Shown here: in pieces, positions 8,618 to 16,467 of the stretch
How the letters are laid out: the number at the start of each line of letters is the position of its first letter
How positions within the stretch are numbered: position 1 is the first letter of the stretch
Source of the DNA: Burkholderia sp. S171
Lineage (GTDB): Bacteria; Pseudomonadota; Gammaproteobacteria; Burkholderiales; Burkholderiaceae
NCBI RefSeq assembly: GCF_009766085.1
Contig: NZ_LMUF01000075.1
Span: forward strand, 1-64,000
Direction of reading: 5' to 3'
Length of the DNA: 64,000 bases
Made by a program: the position numbers and the translations under genes
Notes under the pieces: model-generated
Database searches by the model: none
The model's input: only the letters and a program-made list of their open reading frames with translations
What the model was told of the DNA's origin: nothing

Positions 8618-9392
8618 ATACGAGTTCATGCAAAACGCCTTCGCGGCGTCGGGGATTGTCGCGGTGCTCGCGGGCGTGGTCGGCTACTTCCTCGTGCTGC
8701 GCGGTCAGACCTTCGCGGGTCACGCGTTATCGCACGTGGGTTTTACCGGCGCGACCGGCGCCGTGCTGGTCGGCATGTCGCCGCTCTGGGGCATGATCGG
8801 CTTTACGCTCGCGGCGGGTATCGGCATGGGCGCGCTCGGCGAAAAGCTGACCGGACGCGATGTCGCTATCGGCGTGATTTTGACGTTGTCGCTCGGGTTT
8901 GGTTTGTTGTTTCTTCACTTCTTTACCGCTTATGCGAGTCAGGCGACTGCGCTGCTGTTCGGCAATGTGCTCGGTGTGAGCCACGAAACGCTGGTGGTGC
9001 TGGCAGGGCTCGCGGTGGTCAGCCTCGGGGCGCTCGCGATCATCATGCGGCCGTTGTTGTTCGCTTCGCTGCAACCGGAACTGGCCGAAGCCAAAGGGGT
9101 ATCGCTGCGCCTCGTGTCCATCCTGTTTCTTGCGATCACGGCGCTGGCAGTGGCGGCATCGACGCAGATAGTAGGCGTTTTATTGGTCTTCGCGCTGATG
9201 GTGGGCCCGGCCGCGGCGGCGCAAAACGTGGCGACGCGGCTGTCGACCGGCGTGCTGCTCGCAGCGGTTTTCGCATTGGGACAAGCGTGGTTGGGATTGA
9301 CGCTGGCGTATTACACCGACTGGCCGACCAGCTTCTGGATCACGATCCTGGCAGCCGGGGTTTATGGGTTGAGTTTGTTGGGACGGAAATGA
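8610..9392 (+). CDS. znuB: Metal ABC transporter permease (ZnuB-like, ABC-3 family)
   Basis: Integral membrane permease of 260 residues with about eight hydrophobic segments. Family marks include LRGQTFAGHALSHVGFTGATGA near the N-terminus and VGPAAAAQNVATRLS in the second half. The start at 8610 (MFEYEFMQNAF) overlaps the ATPase stop by 8 bases; the frame extends to 8550, but only inside the His-tail coding region of znuC. It forms the membrane channel of the Zn/Mn importer. Its stop overlaps the next small gene by 4 bases (ATGA). Confidence 0.92.
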   Translation: MFEYEFMQNAFAASGIVAVLAGVVGYFLVLRGQTFAGHALSHVGFTGATGAVLVGMSPLWGMIGFTLAAGIGMGALGEKLTGRDVAIGVILTLSLGFGLLFLHFFTAYASQATALLFGNVLGVSHETLVVLAGLAVVSLGALAIIMRPLLFASLQPELAEAKGVSLRLVSILFLAITALAVAASTQIVGVLLVFALMVGPAAAAQNVATRLSTGVLLAAVFALGQAWLGLTLAYYTDWPTSFWITILAAGVYGLSLLGRK

Positions 9393-9580
9393 ATCGAAGC
9401 GCTGACTGGGATGAGTTCTTCGCGTTACTTAAAGACCTTGACGTGCCCGCGGACTTTCTGAGTATGGAAGACCGCAATCAAGGGATCTCCGCCCGTGAAC
9501 CGTTCGACGGGTGGGAAGAGCCGATTGAAAGTGCAGGCGATGAAACAGAAAGCGAAAGCGCACCACGCGCTTCCGCCTGA
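9389..9580 (+). CDS. Small acidic protein resembling the C-terminal part of VapB-type antitoxins
   Basis: A 63-residue acidic protein starting MNRSADWDEFFALLK and continuing with PADFL, EDRNQ and REPFDGWEE. The pattern W-DEFF ... P-DF ... DR-Q ... R-P resembles the toxin-binding tail of AbrB-fold VapB antitoxins, but the DNA-binding N-terminus is missing. Its ATG overlaps the znuB stop (ATGA), so it is probably translated with the metal importer. No PIN-domain toxin follows; the next gene is convergent and 7 bases away. The family link is from memory and tentative. Confidence 0.55.
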   Translation: MNRSADWDEFFALLKDLDVPADFLSMEDRNQGISAREPFDGWEEPIESAGDETESESAPRASA

Positions 9581-9587
9581 CCCACTC

Positions 9588-10433
9588 TCAAGCACACAGC
9601 GTCCGTGCATGAAACGCAATATGCTCGCCGATAAACGTCGAGATGAAGTAATACCCGTGGTCGTAGCCATCATGCCTGCGCACGGTCACCGCCTGCCCTG
9701 CCGCCTTCGCCGCCGCTTCGAAAATCTCCGGATGCAGCTGCGCTGCGAGGAAGTTATCGGCGAGACCCTGGTCGATCAAAATCCCTCCTTCAAATTTCGA
9801 CGCTGCGTTCTTGACCAGTTCGCTCGCGTCATACTGCTTCCACGTTTCCCGATCCTCGCCGAGATAGCCTGAAAACGCCTTCGCGCCCCAAGGGCATTGC
9901 GAAGGCGCAGCGATCGGCGCGAACGCGGACACCGACTTATAAATGTCGGGGTTCTTCAGGGCGAGAACCAGCGCGCCGTGACCGCCCATCGAGTGCCCGA
10001 AAATACCCAGCCGATCCTCACGTACCGGCAATTCCGCAAGCACCGCCGCGCGAAGGTCCTGTGTCACGTACGAGTACATCCGGTAATTGCGCGCCCACGG
10101 TTCCTGCGTGGCATCGACGTAAAAACCCGCACCCACGCCGAAGTCCCACGCAGCACTTTCGTTTGGCACGCCCGCACCACGCGGACTCGTATCCGGTGCG
10201 ATCAAGGCGATGCCATGCTCAGCCGCATAACGCTGCGCGCCAGCCTTGATCGGAAAGGTCTCTTCCGTGCAAGTGAGGCCCGCGAGGTAAAACAACGCGG
10301 GCACTTTTCCTGTCGATGCCTGGGCCGGTAAAAACACCGAAAACCGCATCGGCAAGCCGATCGATTGCGAGTCGTGTTTGTAGGTCCGCTGCACGCCGCC
10401 CCAGCACCGATGTTCTTCCACAAGTTCCAGCAT
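9588..10433 (-). CDS. fghA: S-formylglutathione hydrolase
   Basis: Esterase-D family serine hydrolase, 281 residues, hydrolysing S-formylglutathione to formate and glutathione in formaldehyde detoxification. The nucleophile elbow GHSMGGHGA places Ser148; the acid lies in DQGLADNFL and the His in DGYDHGYYF. The N-terminal block SRGWGG-like is degenerate here (HRCWGGVQRTYKH), but FYLAGLTCTEETF and SPRGAGVPNE are typical of the family. It follows the glutathione-dependent formaldehyde dehydrogenase gene by about 80 bases, forming a complete pathway. Confidence 0.96.
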   Translation of the reverse strand: MLELVEEHRCWGGVQRTYKHDSQSIGLPMRFSVFLPAQASTGKVPALFYLAGLTCTEETFPIKAGAQRYAAEHGIALIAPDTSPRGAGVPNESAAWDFGVGAGFYVDATQEPWARNYRMYSYVTQDLRAAVLAELPVREDRLGIFGHSMGGHGALVLALKNPDIYKSVSAFAPIAAPSQCPWGAKAFSGYLGEDRETWKQYDASELVKNAASKFEGGILIDQGLADNFLAAQLHPEIFEAAAKAAGQAVTVRRHDGYDHGYYFISTFIGEHIAFHARTLCA

Positions 10434-10513
10434 TGCTTCACCTCTTCTTTTTTTCGCCGAGGCAGCGCGCCGTTTTTGGCGTGCTGCCCGAGCTCGCGCT
10501 TCGCTTAATACGC

Positions 10514-11620
10514 TTAATACAACACCACCGAGCGGATCGATTCGCCCTTCTTCATCAAGTCAAAACCTTCATTGATGCGTTCGAGCGGCAGCGTATGCGT
10601 AATCAGATCGTCGATATTGATCTTGCCTTCCATATACCAGTCGACAATCTTCGGCACATCGGTACGTCCGCGTGCACCACCAAACGCCGAGCCCTTCCAC
10701 TCACGGCCCGTGACCAGTTGGAACGGCCGCGTGCTGATCTCTTCGCCCGCCGCTGCCACGCCGATAATGAACGACTGGCCCCAGCCCTTGTGCGTGCATT
10801 CCAGCGCCTGGCGCATCACCTTCGTATTGCCGATACATTCGAACGAATAGTCCGCGCCGCCATCGGTAAGCTGAACGATGTGATCGACTACATTCGGCAC
10901 TTCGTTCGGGTTGACGAAGTGCGTCATGCCGAACTTCTTCGCGAGTTCCACGCGGCGCGGGTTGATATCGACGCCAATGATCTTGTCGGCACCCACCATC
11001 TTCGCGCCCTGGATCACGTTCAAGCCAATGCCGCCGAGTCCGAACACCACCACGTTTGCACCGGCCTCGACCTTCGCCGAATACACGACCGCGCCGACAC
11101 CCGTCGTCACGCCGCAACCGATGTAGCAAATCTTGTCGAAGGGCGCATCTTCACGGACCTTCGCCACCGCGATTTCCGGCACGACGATGTAGTTCGAAAA
11201 CGTCGATGTCCCCATGTAATGGAACAACGGCTTCCCGCCGATGGAAAAGCGCGACGTAGCATCCGGCATCAGGCCACGGCCTTGCGTCGAGCGGATGGCC
11301 TGGCACAGATTGGTCTTGCGCGACAGGCAGAACTTGCACTGCCGGCACTCTGGCGTATAGAGCGGAATGACGTGATCGCCCTTCCTCAACGTACCCACGC
11401 CCGGGCCGACATCGACCACAATACCCGCGCCTTCATGCCCAAGAATGGCCGGGAAGATGCCTTCCGGATCAGCGCCCGAGAGCGTGTAGTAATCGGTATG
11501 GCAAATGCCGGTCGCTTTCACTTCGATCAGCACTTCACCGGCGCGCGGCCCTTCGAGATCGACTTCCTCGATGGTGAGCGGCTTTCCGGCTTCCCATGCA
11601 ATAGCGGCTTTGGTCTTCAT
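10514..11620 (-). CDS. frmA: S-(hydroxymethyl)glutathione dehydrogenase / class III alcohol dehydrogenase
   Basis: Zinc-dependent MDR enzyme, 368 residues, oxidising the formaldehyde-glutathione adduct with NAD. Catalytic zinc ligands Cys40 (TGICHTD) and His62 (GHEGAG) are visible, as are the structural zinc cysteines at 92, 95, 98 and 106. The Rossmann motif is FGLGGIGLN. The start at 11620 has AAAGGAG 7 bases upstream and gives the family N-terminus MKTKAAIAWEAGKPL; the longer frame adds 23 residues that do not fit. It is followed by fghA. Confidence 0.97.
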   Translation of the reverse strand: MKTKAAIAWEAGKPLTIEEVDLEGPRAGEVLIEVKATGICHTDYYTLSGADPEGIFPAILGHEGAGIVVDVGPGVGTLRKGDHVIPLYTPECRQCKFCLSRKTNLCQAIRSTQGRGLMPDATSRFSIGGKPLFHYMGTSTFSNYIVVPEIAVAKVREDAPFDKICYIGCGVTTGVGAVVYSAKVEAGANVVVFGLGGIGLNVIQGAKMVGADKIIGVDINPRRVELAKKFGMTHFVNPNEVPNVVDHIVQLTDGGADYSFECIGNTKVMRQALECTHKGWGQSFIIGVAAAGEEISTRPFQLVTGREWKGSAFGGARGRTDVPKIVDWYMEGKINIDDLITHTLPLERINEGFDLMKKGESIRSVVLY

Positions 11621-11678
11621 GTCTGACTCCTTTCGTTGATCGTTGATTCCGAGTGGGCAGGCGGTGCGTCGAACTATC

Positions 11679-12902
11679 TCAGGACACAACGTTTAGTACT
11701 TCGTAGCATGCGCCCATGGTGTGATAGTCGACCTTGCCGGCCGGGCTTTTTTCGTTACTGTATTTCGTGTTGTCGCGGGCGAGTATCCGGTACCACGCGC
11801 CCCATTTGTGATCGATGAAATGGTCCCAGCTATACGCCCACAGACGGTCGTAATCGGTCCAGTAACGCGTTGCCGTAGCCGTGTCACCCACTTGTGCGGC
11901 TTGATCGGCTAGCAACGCGGCGGCGGCCAGCGACTCTGCCTGGACCCAGAAATACTTGTCTTCGTCGTAGAACTCGCCCTTGATATCGAAGCCGTAAACC
12001 ATGCCGCCGTGTTCGTCGTCCCACGAAAATTCCAGCGCACGATCAAACAACTCCCGGGCACGCGTGACGTGCCATGGGTCCGGACGATGCCGGTCGAGAA
12101 TCAACAGCAGCTTCGCCCATTCGGTCTGGTGGCCCGGCTGGAATCCCCACGGCCGGAAGATGTTCGTCTTGTCGCCCTTGTTGTATTCCCAGTCGACCGA
12201 CCAGTCCGGCTTGTAGTGCTCCCAGACCAGGCCACCGGCAAGCGTAGCCTGACGATTCACCATGTTGTCCGCGAGCAGCGCGGCACGGTCCAGATAACGC
12301 ACATCCTGCGACGCCTCGAACGCAGCAAGCATCGCTTCGCAGGCATGCATGTTGGCATTTTGTCCGCGATAGTCCGACACCACCCAGTCCGCACTCGCTT
12401 CGTCTTTGTACAGGCCGTGTGCCGCGTCCCAGAAGTGCGTTTCCATCAGGTCCCAGGTTTCTTCAAGGTACCCGCGCGCTTCTTCGAATCCGGCTTCCAG
12501 AGCCTTCGCATACGCCAGCACGACGAACGCGAGGCCGTAGCAATGATTGGTGGCGTCGGTGACGTCGCGGCCGTTGAGCGTCCACGCGTAACCACCGGTC
12601 TGCGGATTACGATGAAACTCGCGCAGGTATTCAATGCCATGACGCACGCCGCCGCGGTACTCGTCGAGGCCGAAGTGCTTGTACGCCATTGCGTAGTTGA
12701 AAACGAAGCGCGTGCTCGACACCAAATGCCGCGACTTGCGATCGTAGAGGGTGCCGTCATCCTTATAGAAATGATAGAAACCGCCAGCCGGGTCCATGCA
12801 GTGCGGGTGATAAAAGGTCATGGTCCGCAGTGCGTGATCGAGCAGGAACTCACGCGAGCGAAAGTCAGGATGGGTAGCGGAGGATGTGGTGGTATCGGAC
12901 AT
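11679..12902 (-). CDS. AGE-family sugar epimerase/isomerase (mannose-isomerase-like)
   Basis: 407-residue member of the N-acylglucosamine 2-epimerase fold, an (alpha/alpha)6 barrel. The family includes D-mannose isomerase, YihS and cellobiose 2-epimerase. Visible family blocks: TRFVFNYAMAYKH, NQNANMHACEAM-like (RGQNANMHACEAML), FRPWGFQPGHQTEWAKLLL and KVDYHTMGACYEV, which carry the conserved histidines. A D-mannose/fructose isomerase role is plausible but not proven. The start at 12902 (MSDTTTSSATHPDFRS) gives the usual length; the frame extends to 13289 with a low-complexity, unfamiliar stretch. It lies 58 bases upstream of frmA on the same strand. Confidence 0.85.
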   Translation of the reverse strand: MSDTTTSSATHPDFRSREFLLDHALRTMTFYHPHCMDPAGGFYHFYKDDGTLYDRKSRHLVSSTRFVFNYAMAYKHFGLDEYRGGVRHGIEYLREFHRNPQTGGYAWTLNGRDVTDATNHCYGLAFVVLAYAKALEAGFEEARGYLEETWDLMETHFWDAAHGLYKDEASADWVVSDYRGQNANMHACEAMLAAFEASQDVRYLDRAALLADNMVNRQATLAGGLVWEHYKPDWSVDWEYNKGDKTNIFRPWGFQPGHQTEWAKLLLILDRHRPDPWHVTRARELFDRALEFSWDDEHGGMVYGFDIKGEFYDEDKYFWVQAESLAAAALLADQAAQVGDTATATRYWTDYDRLWAYSWDHFIDHKWGAWYRILARDNTKYSNEKSPAGKVDYHTMGACYEVLNVVS

Positions 12903-13348
12903 AGTCGTATGAGGCTGTTCGTGCTGTCTCGTGGATTCGCTTGGATTCGCTAGGGCAGGCGTTAGTGTAAGCGGAGGTCGAAAACGTGCATTAAAACCAG
13001 CTCGCGTTACGCATGGAGATTCGTAGAAAAAGTAGGCGGTAAAAACGGGTTGCGGCGGGTTTACCCGCTGCCCGCGCCGCGCCTCCGGAAAACGGACTAT
13101 GCGGTGCGGCAGATAACCATCATAACCACGCCTTGTATCTGAATGCCCTGCCAGGCGCGACGCAAATCGTCCTTCGCCCGCCAGTCGTGGCTTCACTGCG
13201 CCAGACGCGATATTAAGGCACTCGCGGCATATCAGCGCGGCTAAGGGGGCCATACGCCAACGTCGACTTGTTCTCGCTTTTTGCGCCACGTACCTTGAAT
13301 CTCTAATTCGAGGGACACGCTCGGATCAAAATTGGAGACAGAAACGAC
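12903..13348. other. Divergent intergenic region, AGE isomerase / NCS2 permease
   Basis: 446 bases with no convincing gene. It contains a short perfect hairpin at 13055-13068 (GCGGGT, loop TT, ACCCGC). Both flanking promoters must lie here, but I cannot place them. Confidence 0.5.
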
Positions 13349-14722
13349 ATGGCATCGAATCAGGTTCATCCGTGCGACGAACGGTTACCCGCCGCCCAGT
13401 TGCTTACGCTAGGCATTCAACATGTACTCGTGATGTATGCGGGCGCCGTCGCGGTCCCGCTAATTCTTGGCGCGGCACTCAAGCTGCCGAAAGACCAGAT
13501 CGCGTTCCTCATCAGCGCCGATTTGTTCTCGTGCGGTGTCGCGACCCTTATCCAGACATTAGGTCTTTGGATCTTCGGCATCCGCCTGCCGGTCATCATG
13601 GGCTGCACGTTCGCGGCCGTTGGCCCGATGGTCGCCATCGGCACGAATCCGGGGCTCGGTATTCTCGATGTGTTCGGCGCGACGATCGCGGCGGGCATAG
13701 TAGGGATTTTTCTAGCACCGATGATCGGAAAGTTGCTGCGATTCTTCCCACCCGTGGTGGTCGGCACGGTGATCGCGGTGATCGGTTTGTCGCTGATGGG
13801 CGTGGGCATCAACTGGGCCGCCGGCGGTGTCGGTAATCCTGAGTACGGCAATCCGGTTTATCTGCTGCTGGCGCTTGTCGTGCTCACGCTGATCCTGATG
13901 ATCAACAAGTTTGCACGCGGGTTTATCGCGAATATTTCCGTGCTGCTCGGTATCGTGGCGGGGTTCGGGATTGCGATGTCGCTTGGGCGTGTCGATCTCA
14001 ACGGCGTGACGAGCGCGCCGTGGGTCGGTATCGTGCTGCCGTTTCACTTCGGCCTGCCGCACTTCGACCCGCTCTCCATTGCAACCATGATTATCGTCAT
14101 GTTCGTGACGTTCATCGAATCGACGGGCATGTTCCTGGCCGTCGGCGACATGGTCGAGCGTCCGGTCGATCAGGATGCGCTGGTGCGCGGACTGAGAGTC
14201 GATGGATTGGGCACGCTGATTGGCGGGATCTTCAACTCGTTTCCGCATACGTCGTTCTCGCAGAACGTCGGGCTGATTGGCGTCACCGGTGTGAAAAGCC
14301 GCTTCGTCTGTGCGACGGGCGGTGTGATCCTCGTGGCGCTTGGTCTGTTTCCGAAGATGGCGCAGGTGGTGGCGTCGGTGCCGCCGTTCGTGCTTGGTGG
14401 CGCAGGCATTGTGATGTTCGGCATGGTCGCGGCGAACGGGATCAAGGTGCTGTCGAAGGTGGACTTCGTCAAGAACCACCACAACCTGTTTATCGTCGCG
14501 GTGAGTATTGGACTCGGGCTCGTGCCGGTCGTCGCGCCGAAGTTTTTCTCGCAGTTACCGCATGCGCTGGAACCCATTCTTCATAGCGGGATCTTGCTGG
14601 CATCGGTGTCGGCGGTGTTGTTGAACATCGTGTTCAACGGGGTGAAGAAGGAACGCGAAGCAACGTGTGCGATCCGTCATGCCGGAAGGGATTTCGATGG
14701 GACGGCAAAGGCGGAGCATTGA
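13349..14722 (+). CDS. NCS2-family nucleobase:cation symporter (xanthine/uracil permease)
   Basis: Inner-membrane transporter of 457 residues with about 12-14 hydrophobic segments. It has the family N-terminus (LLTLGIQHVLVMYAGAVAVPLILG) and the signature region FVTFIESTGMFLAVGDM, followed by the Asn/His-containing NSFPHTSFSQNVGLIGVTGVKSR block that defines the NCS2/NAT family. The TSFSQNVGL version is typical of xanthine/urate carriers (XanQ, PucJ), so a purine substrate is favoured over uracil. It stands alone, ending in a bidirectional terminator. Confidence 0.92.
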   Translation: MASNQVHPCDERLPAAQLLTLGIQHVLVMYAGAVAVPLILGAALKLPKDQIAFLISADLFSCGVATLIQTLGLWIFGIRLPVIMGCTFAAVGPMVAIGTNPGLGILDVFGATIAAGIVGIFLAPMIGKLLRFFPPVVVGTVIAVIGLSLMGVGINWAAGGVGNPEYGNPVYLLLALVVLTLILMINKFARGFIANISVLLGIVAGFGIAMSLGRVDLNGVTSAPWVGIVLPFHFGLPHFDPLSIATMIIVMFVTFIESTGMFLAVGDMVERPVDQDALVRGLRVDGLGTLIGGIFNSFPHTSFSQNVGLIGVTGVKSRFVCATGGVILVALGLFPKMAQVVASVPPFVLGGAGIVMFGMVAANGIKVLSKVDFVKNHHNLFIVAVSIGLGLVPVVAPKFFSQLPHALEPILHSGILLASVSAVLLNIVFNGVKKEREATCAIRHAGRDFDGTAKAEH

Positions 14723-14780
14723 GACGGGTTAAGCCAAATCGTCGAATCGCTGTTAGTACAGACCTGAGAGAATAAAAAAA

Positions 14781-14808
14781 ACCGCAGCCCCAAAAGGCTG
14801 CGGTTTTT
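14781..14808. terminator. Bidirectional rho-independent terminator
   Basis: ACCGCAGCC (14781-14789) pairs perfectly with GGCTGCGGT (14796-14804) around CCAAAA. A T-run follows on the plus strand and an A-run (14774-14781) precedes it, so it works in both directions. It serves the NCS2 permease gene and the convergent efflux operon. Confidence 0.92.
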
Positions 14809-14831
14809 CAACATCTGAACCACCTACAACT

Positions 14832-16466
14832 TTATCCCGCCGATCCCACTGCTTTCCCGTCGGCATCAACCTGGGGCTTTGCAGCCGGCATCAGACGCTG
14901 CACCGGCACCAGCTTTGCAGGGCCTGTCGAAGCCGAACTGACCGTTGTCCCGGAAGCGGCAGCCGCCGTCGGCGTACCGATATCGCGGTAATTCGGCATT
15001 GCATCGGAAGGACGTGGCTGATCGCCTGCATGCTCGACCCAGCCGCCACCCAGCTCACGATACAAATCGACGAGATTCGTCGCCCGGTTCAGCCGCGCCG
15101 TGATCAGCAACTGCTGCGCGGTGTACAGGTTCGTCTGCGCCGTCAGCACGCTCAGATAATTGTCCACGCCGTTGCGATAGCGCATATCCGACAGCTCCAG
15201 CCCGCGAGCCTGCGACTTCACATAACGCTCGAGCGCCTTGATCTGCTCGTCGTACGTGCCGCGCGCGGCCAGTCCGTCCGCCACTTCGCGGAACGCGGTC
15301 TGGATCGCCTTCTCGTAATTTGCGATCTCGATGCGCTTCTGGATCTGAGCCAAATCGAGATTGGCCAGGTTCGTGCCGCCCTCGAAAATCGGAATCGAGA
15401 TTTGCGGTGCGAACGACCACGCCGCCGAACCTGGCTTGAACAACGTGCCAAGCGAAGGCGCCAACGTCCCGAAGCTACCCGTCAGCGAAATCTTCGGGAA
15501 AAACGCCGCACGCGCCGCACCGATGTTCGCGTTCGCAGCCAGCAGCGAATGCTCCGCCGACACAATATCCGGACGCCGCGTCAGCAGGTCCGAAGGCAGC
15601 CCGGCGGGGATATCGGTGAGCAGGTTCTGACTGTCGAGCGGCAAGCCCGGCGGCAGATCTGCCGGCAACGGCTCGCCGACCAACAGCACCAGCGCATTCT
15701 CGGCCTGCGCCCGCAGACGCAATTGCGACTGCAGGTTGGCGGCGGCCTGTTGCTGGATGCCCTCTGACTGACGCACGTCGAGTTCGGTGCCCACGCCGTT
15801 ATCGAATTGCAGCTTCGTGATCCGATACGACTCGTCCGCCGTCTTCAACGTATTGCGCGTGACGGTGAGCTGATCGTCGTCCGAGAGCATCGTCAGATAC
15901 TGGTCGGCAACTTGCGACACCAGCGAGATTTCCGCTGCCTTGCGTGTTTCCGCCAACGCGAAATACTGCTCGAGCGCCTGGTCCTTCAAGCTTTGAATCC
16001 GCCCGAAGAAGTCGATTTCCCAGGACGCATTCACGCCGACCGAATACTGGTTCGAAATGGTCTGTCCGAAGAACGACAGATCCTTCGGCGTGCGCGACTT
16101 CGTCTGCGACCCGACTGCGTCGAGCGTGGGCAGCAACTCGGCACGCGTGATCTGATACTGCGAGCGCGCTGCTGCCACGTTGAGCATCGACACGCGCAAA
16201 TCGCGGTTGTTCTTCAGCGCGATTGCAACGATCTGCTGCAAGCGTGCATCGGCGAAGAAATCGCGCCAGCCGATGTCCACCGCCGGCTTGGCCTGCGCCG
16301 AGCCGCTTGCCGCGGTCGACGACGCTGCGTCCGGTTGCTTGTCATAGATGCCGCCCGTCGGGAACGTCTGGTCGACGGGCGCCGCCGGGCGCTCGTACTT
16401 CGGCGCCATCGTGCAGCCAGCCGCAAAAAGCGCGACCGCTGCCGCTATCAAGGAGTGTTTTAGCAT
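14832..16466 (-). CDS. RND efflux outer-membrane channel lipoprotein (OprM/OprB, NodT family)
   Basis: Outer-membrane TolC-like channel of 544 residues. Lipoprotein signal MLKHSLIAAAVALFAAGC with the lipidated Cys near 18, then MAPKYERPAAPV as in OprM. Two OEP repeats follow (roughly 80-290 and 295-490), with RRPDIVSAEHSLLAANANIGAARAAFFP-type sequence typical of the family. The C-terminus has an Ala/Ser-rich extension of about 50 residues. The start at 16466 lies one base after the pump gene stop and has AAGGA upstream; the longer frame reads into the pump gene. Third gene of the operon. Confidence 0.93.
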   Translation of the reverse strand: MLKHSLIAAAVALFAAGCTMAPKYERPAAPVDQTFPTGGIYDKQPDAASSTAASGSAQAKPAVDIGWRDFFADARLQQIVAIALKNNRDLRVSMLNVAAARSQYQITRAELLPTLDAVGSQTKSRTPKDLSFFGQTISNQYSVGVNASWEIDFFGRIQSLKDQALEQYFALAETRKAAEISLVSQVADQYLTMLSDDDQLTVTRNTLKTADESYRITKLQFDNGVGTELDVRQSEGIQQQAAANLQSQLRLRAQAENALVLLVGEPLPADLPPGLPLDSQNLLTDIPAGLPSDLLTRRPDIVSAEHSLLAANANIGAARAAFFPKISLTGSFGTLAPSLGTLFKPGSAAWSFAPQISIPIFEGGTNLANLDLAQIQKRIEIANYEKAIQTAFREVADGLAARGTYDEQIKALERYVKSQARGLELSDMRYRNGVDNYLSVLTAQTNLYTAQQLLITARLNRATNLVDLYRELGGGWVEHAGDQPRPSDAMPNYRDIGTPTAAAASGTTVSSASTGPAKLVPVQRLMPAAKPQVDADGKAVGSAG

Positions 16467-16467
16467 C

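Noticed and set aside
9281..9580. Longer 97-residue version of the small VapB-like protein from 9287
   Set aside because: The extra N-terminal part lies within znuB in another frame; the ATG overlapping the znuB stop is the natural coupled start.
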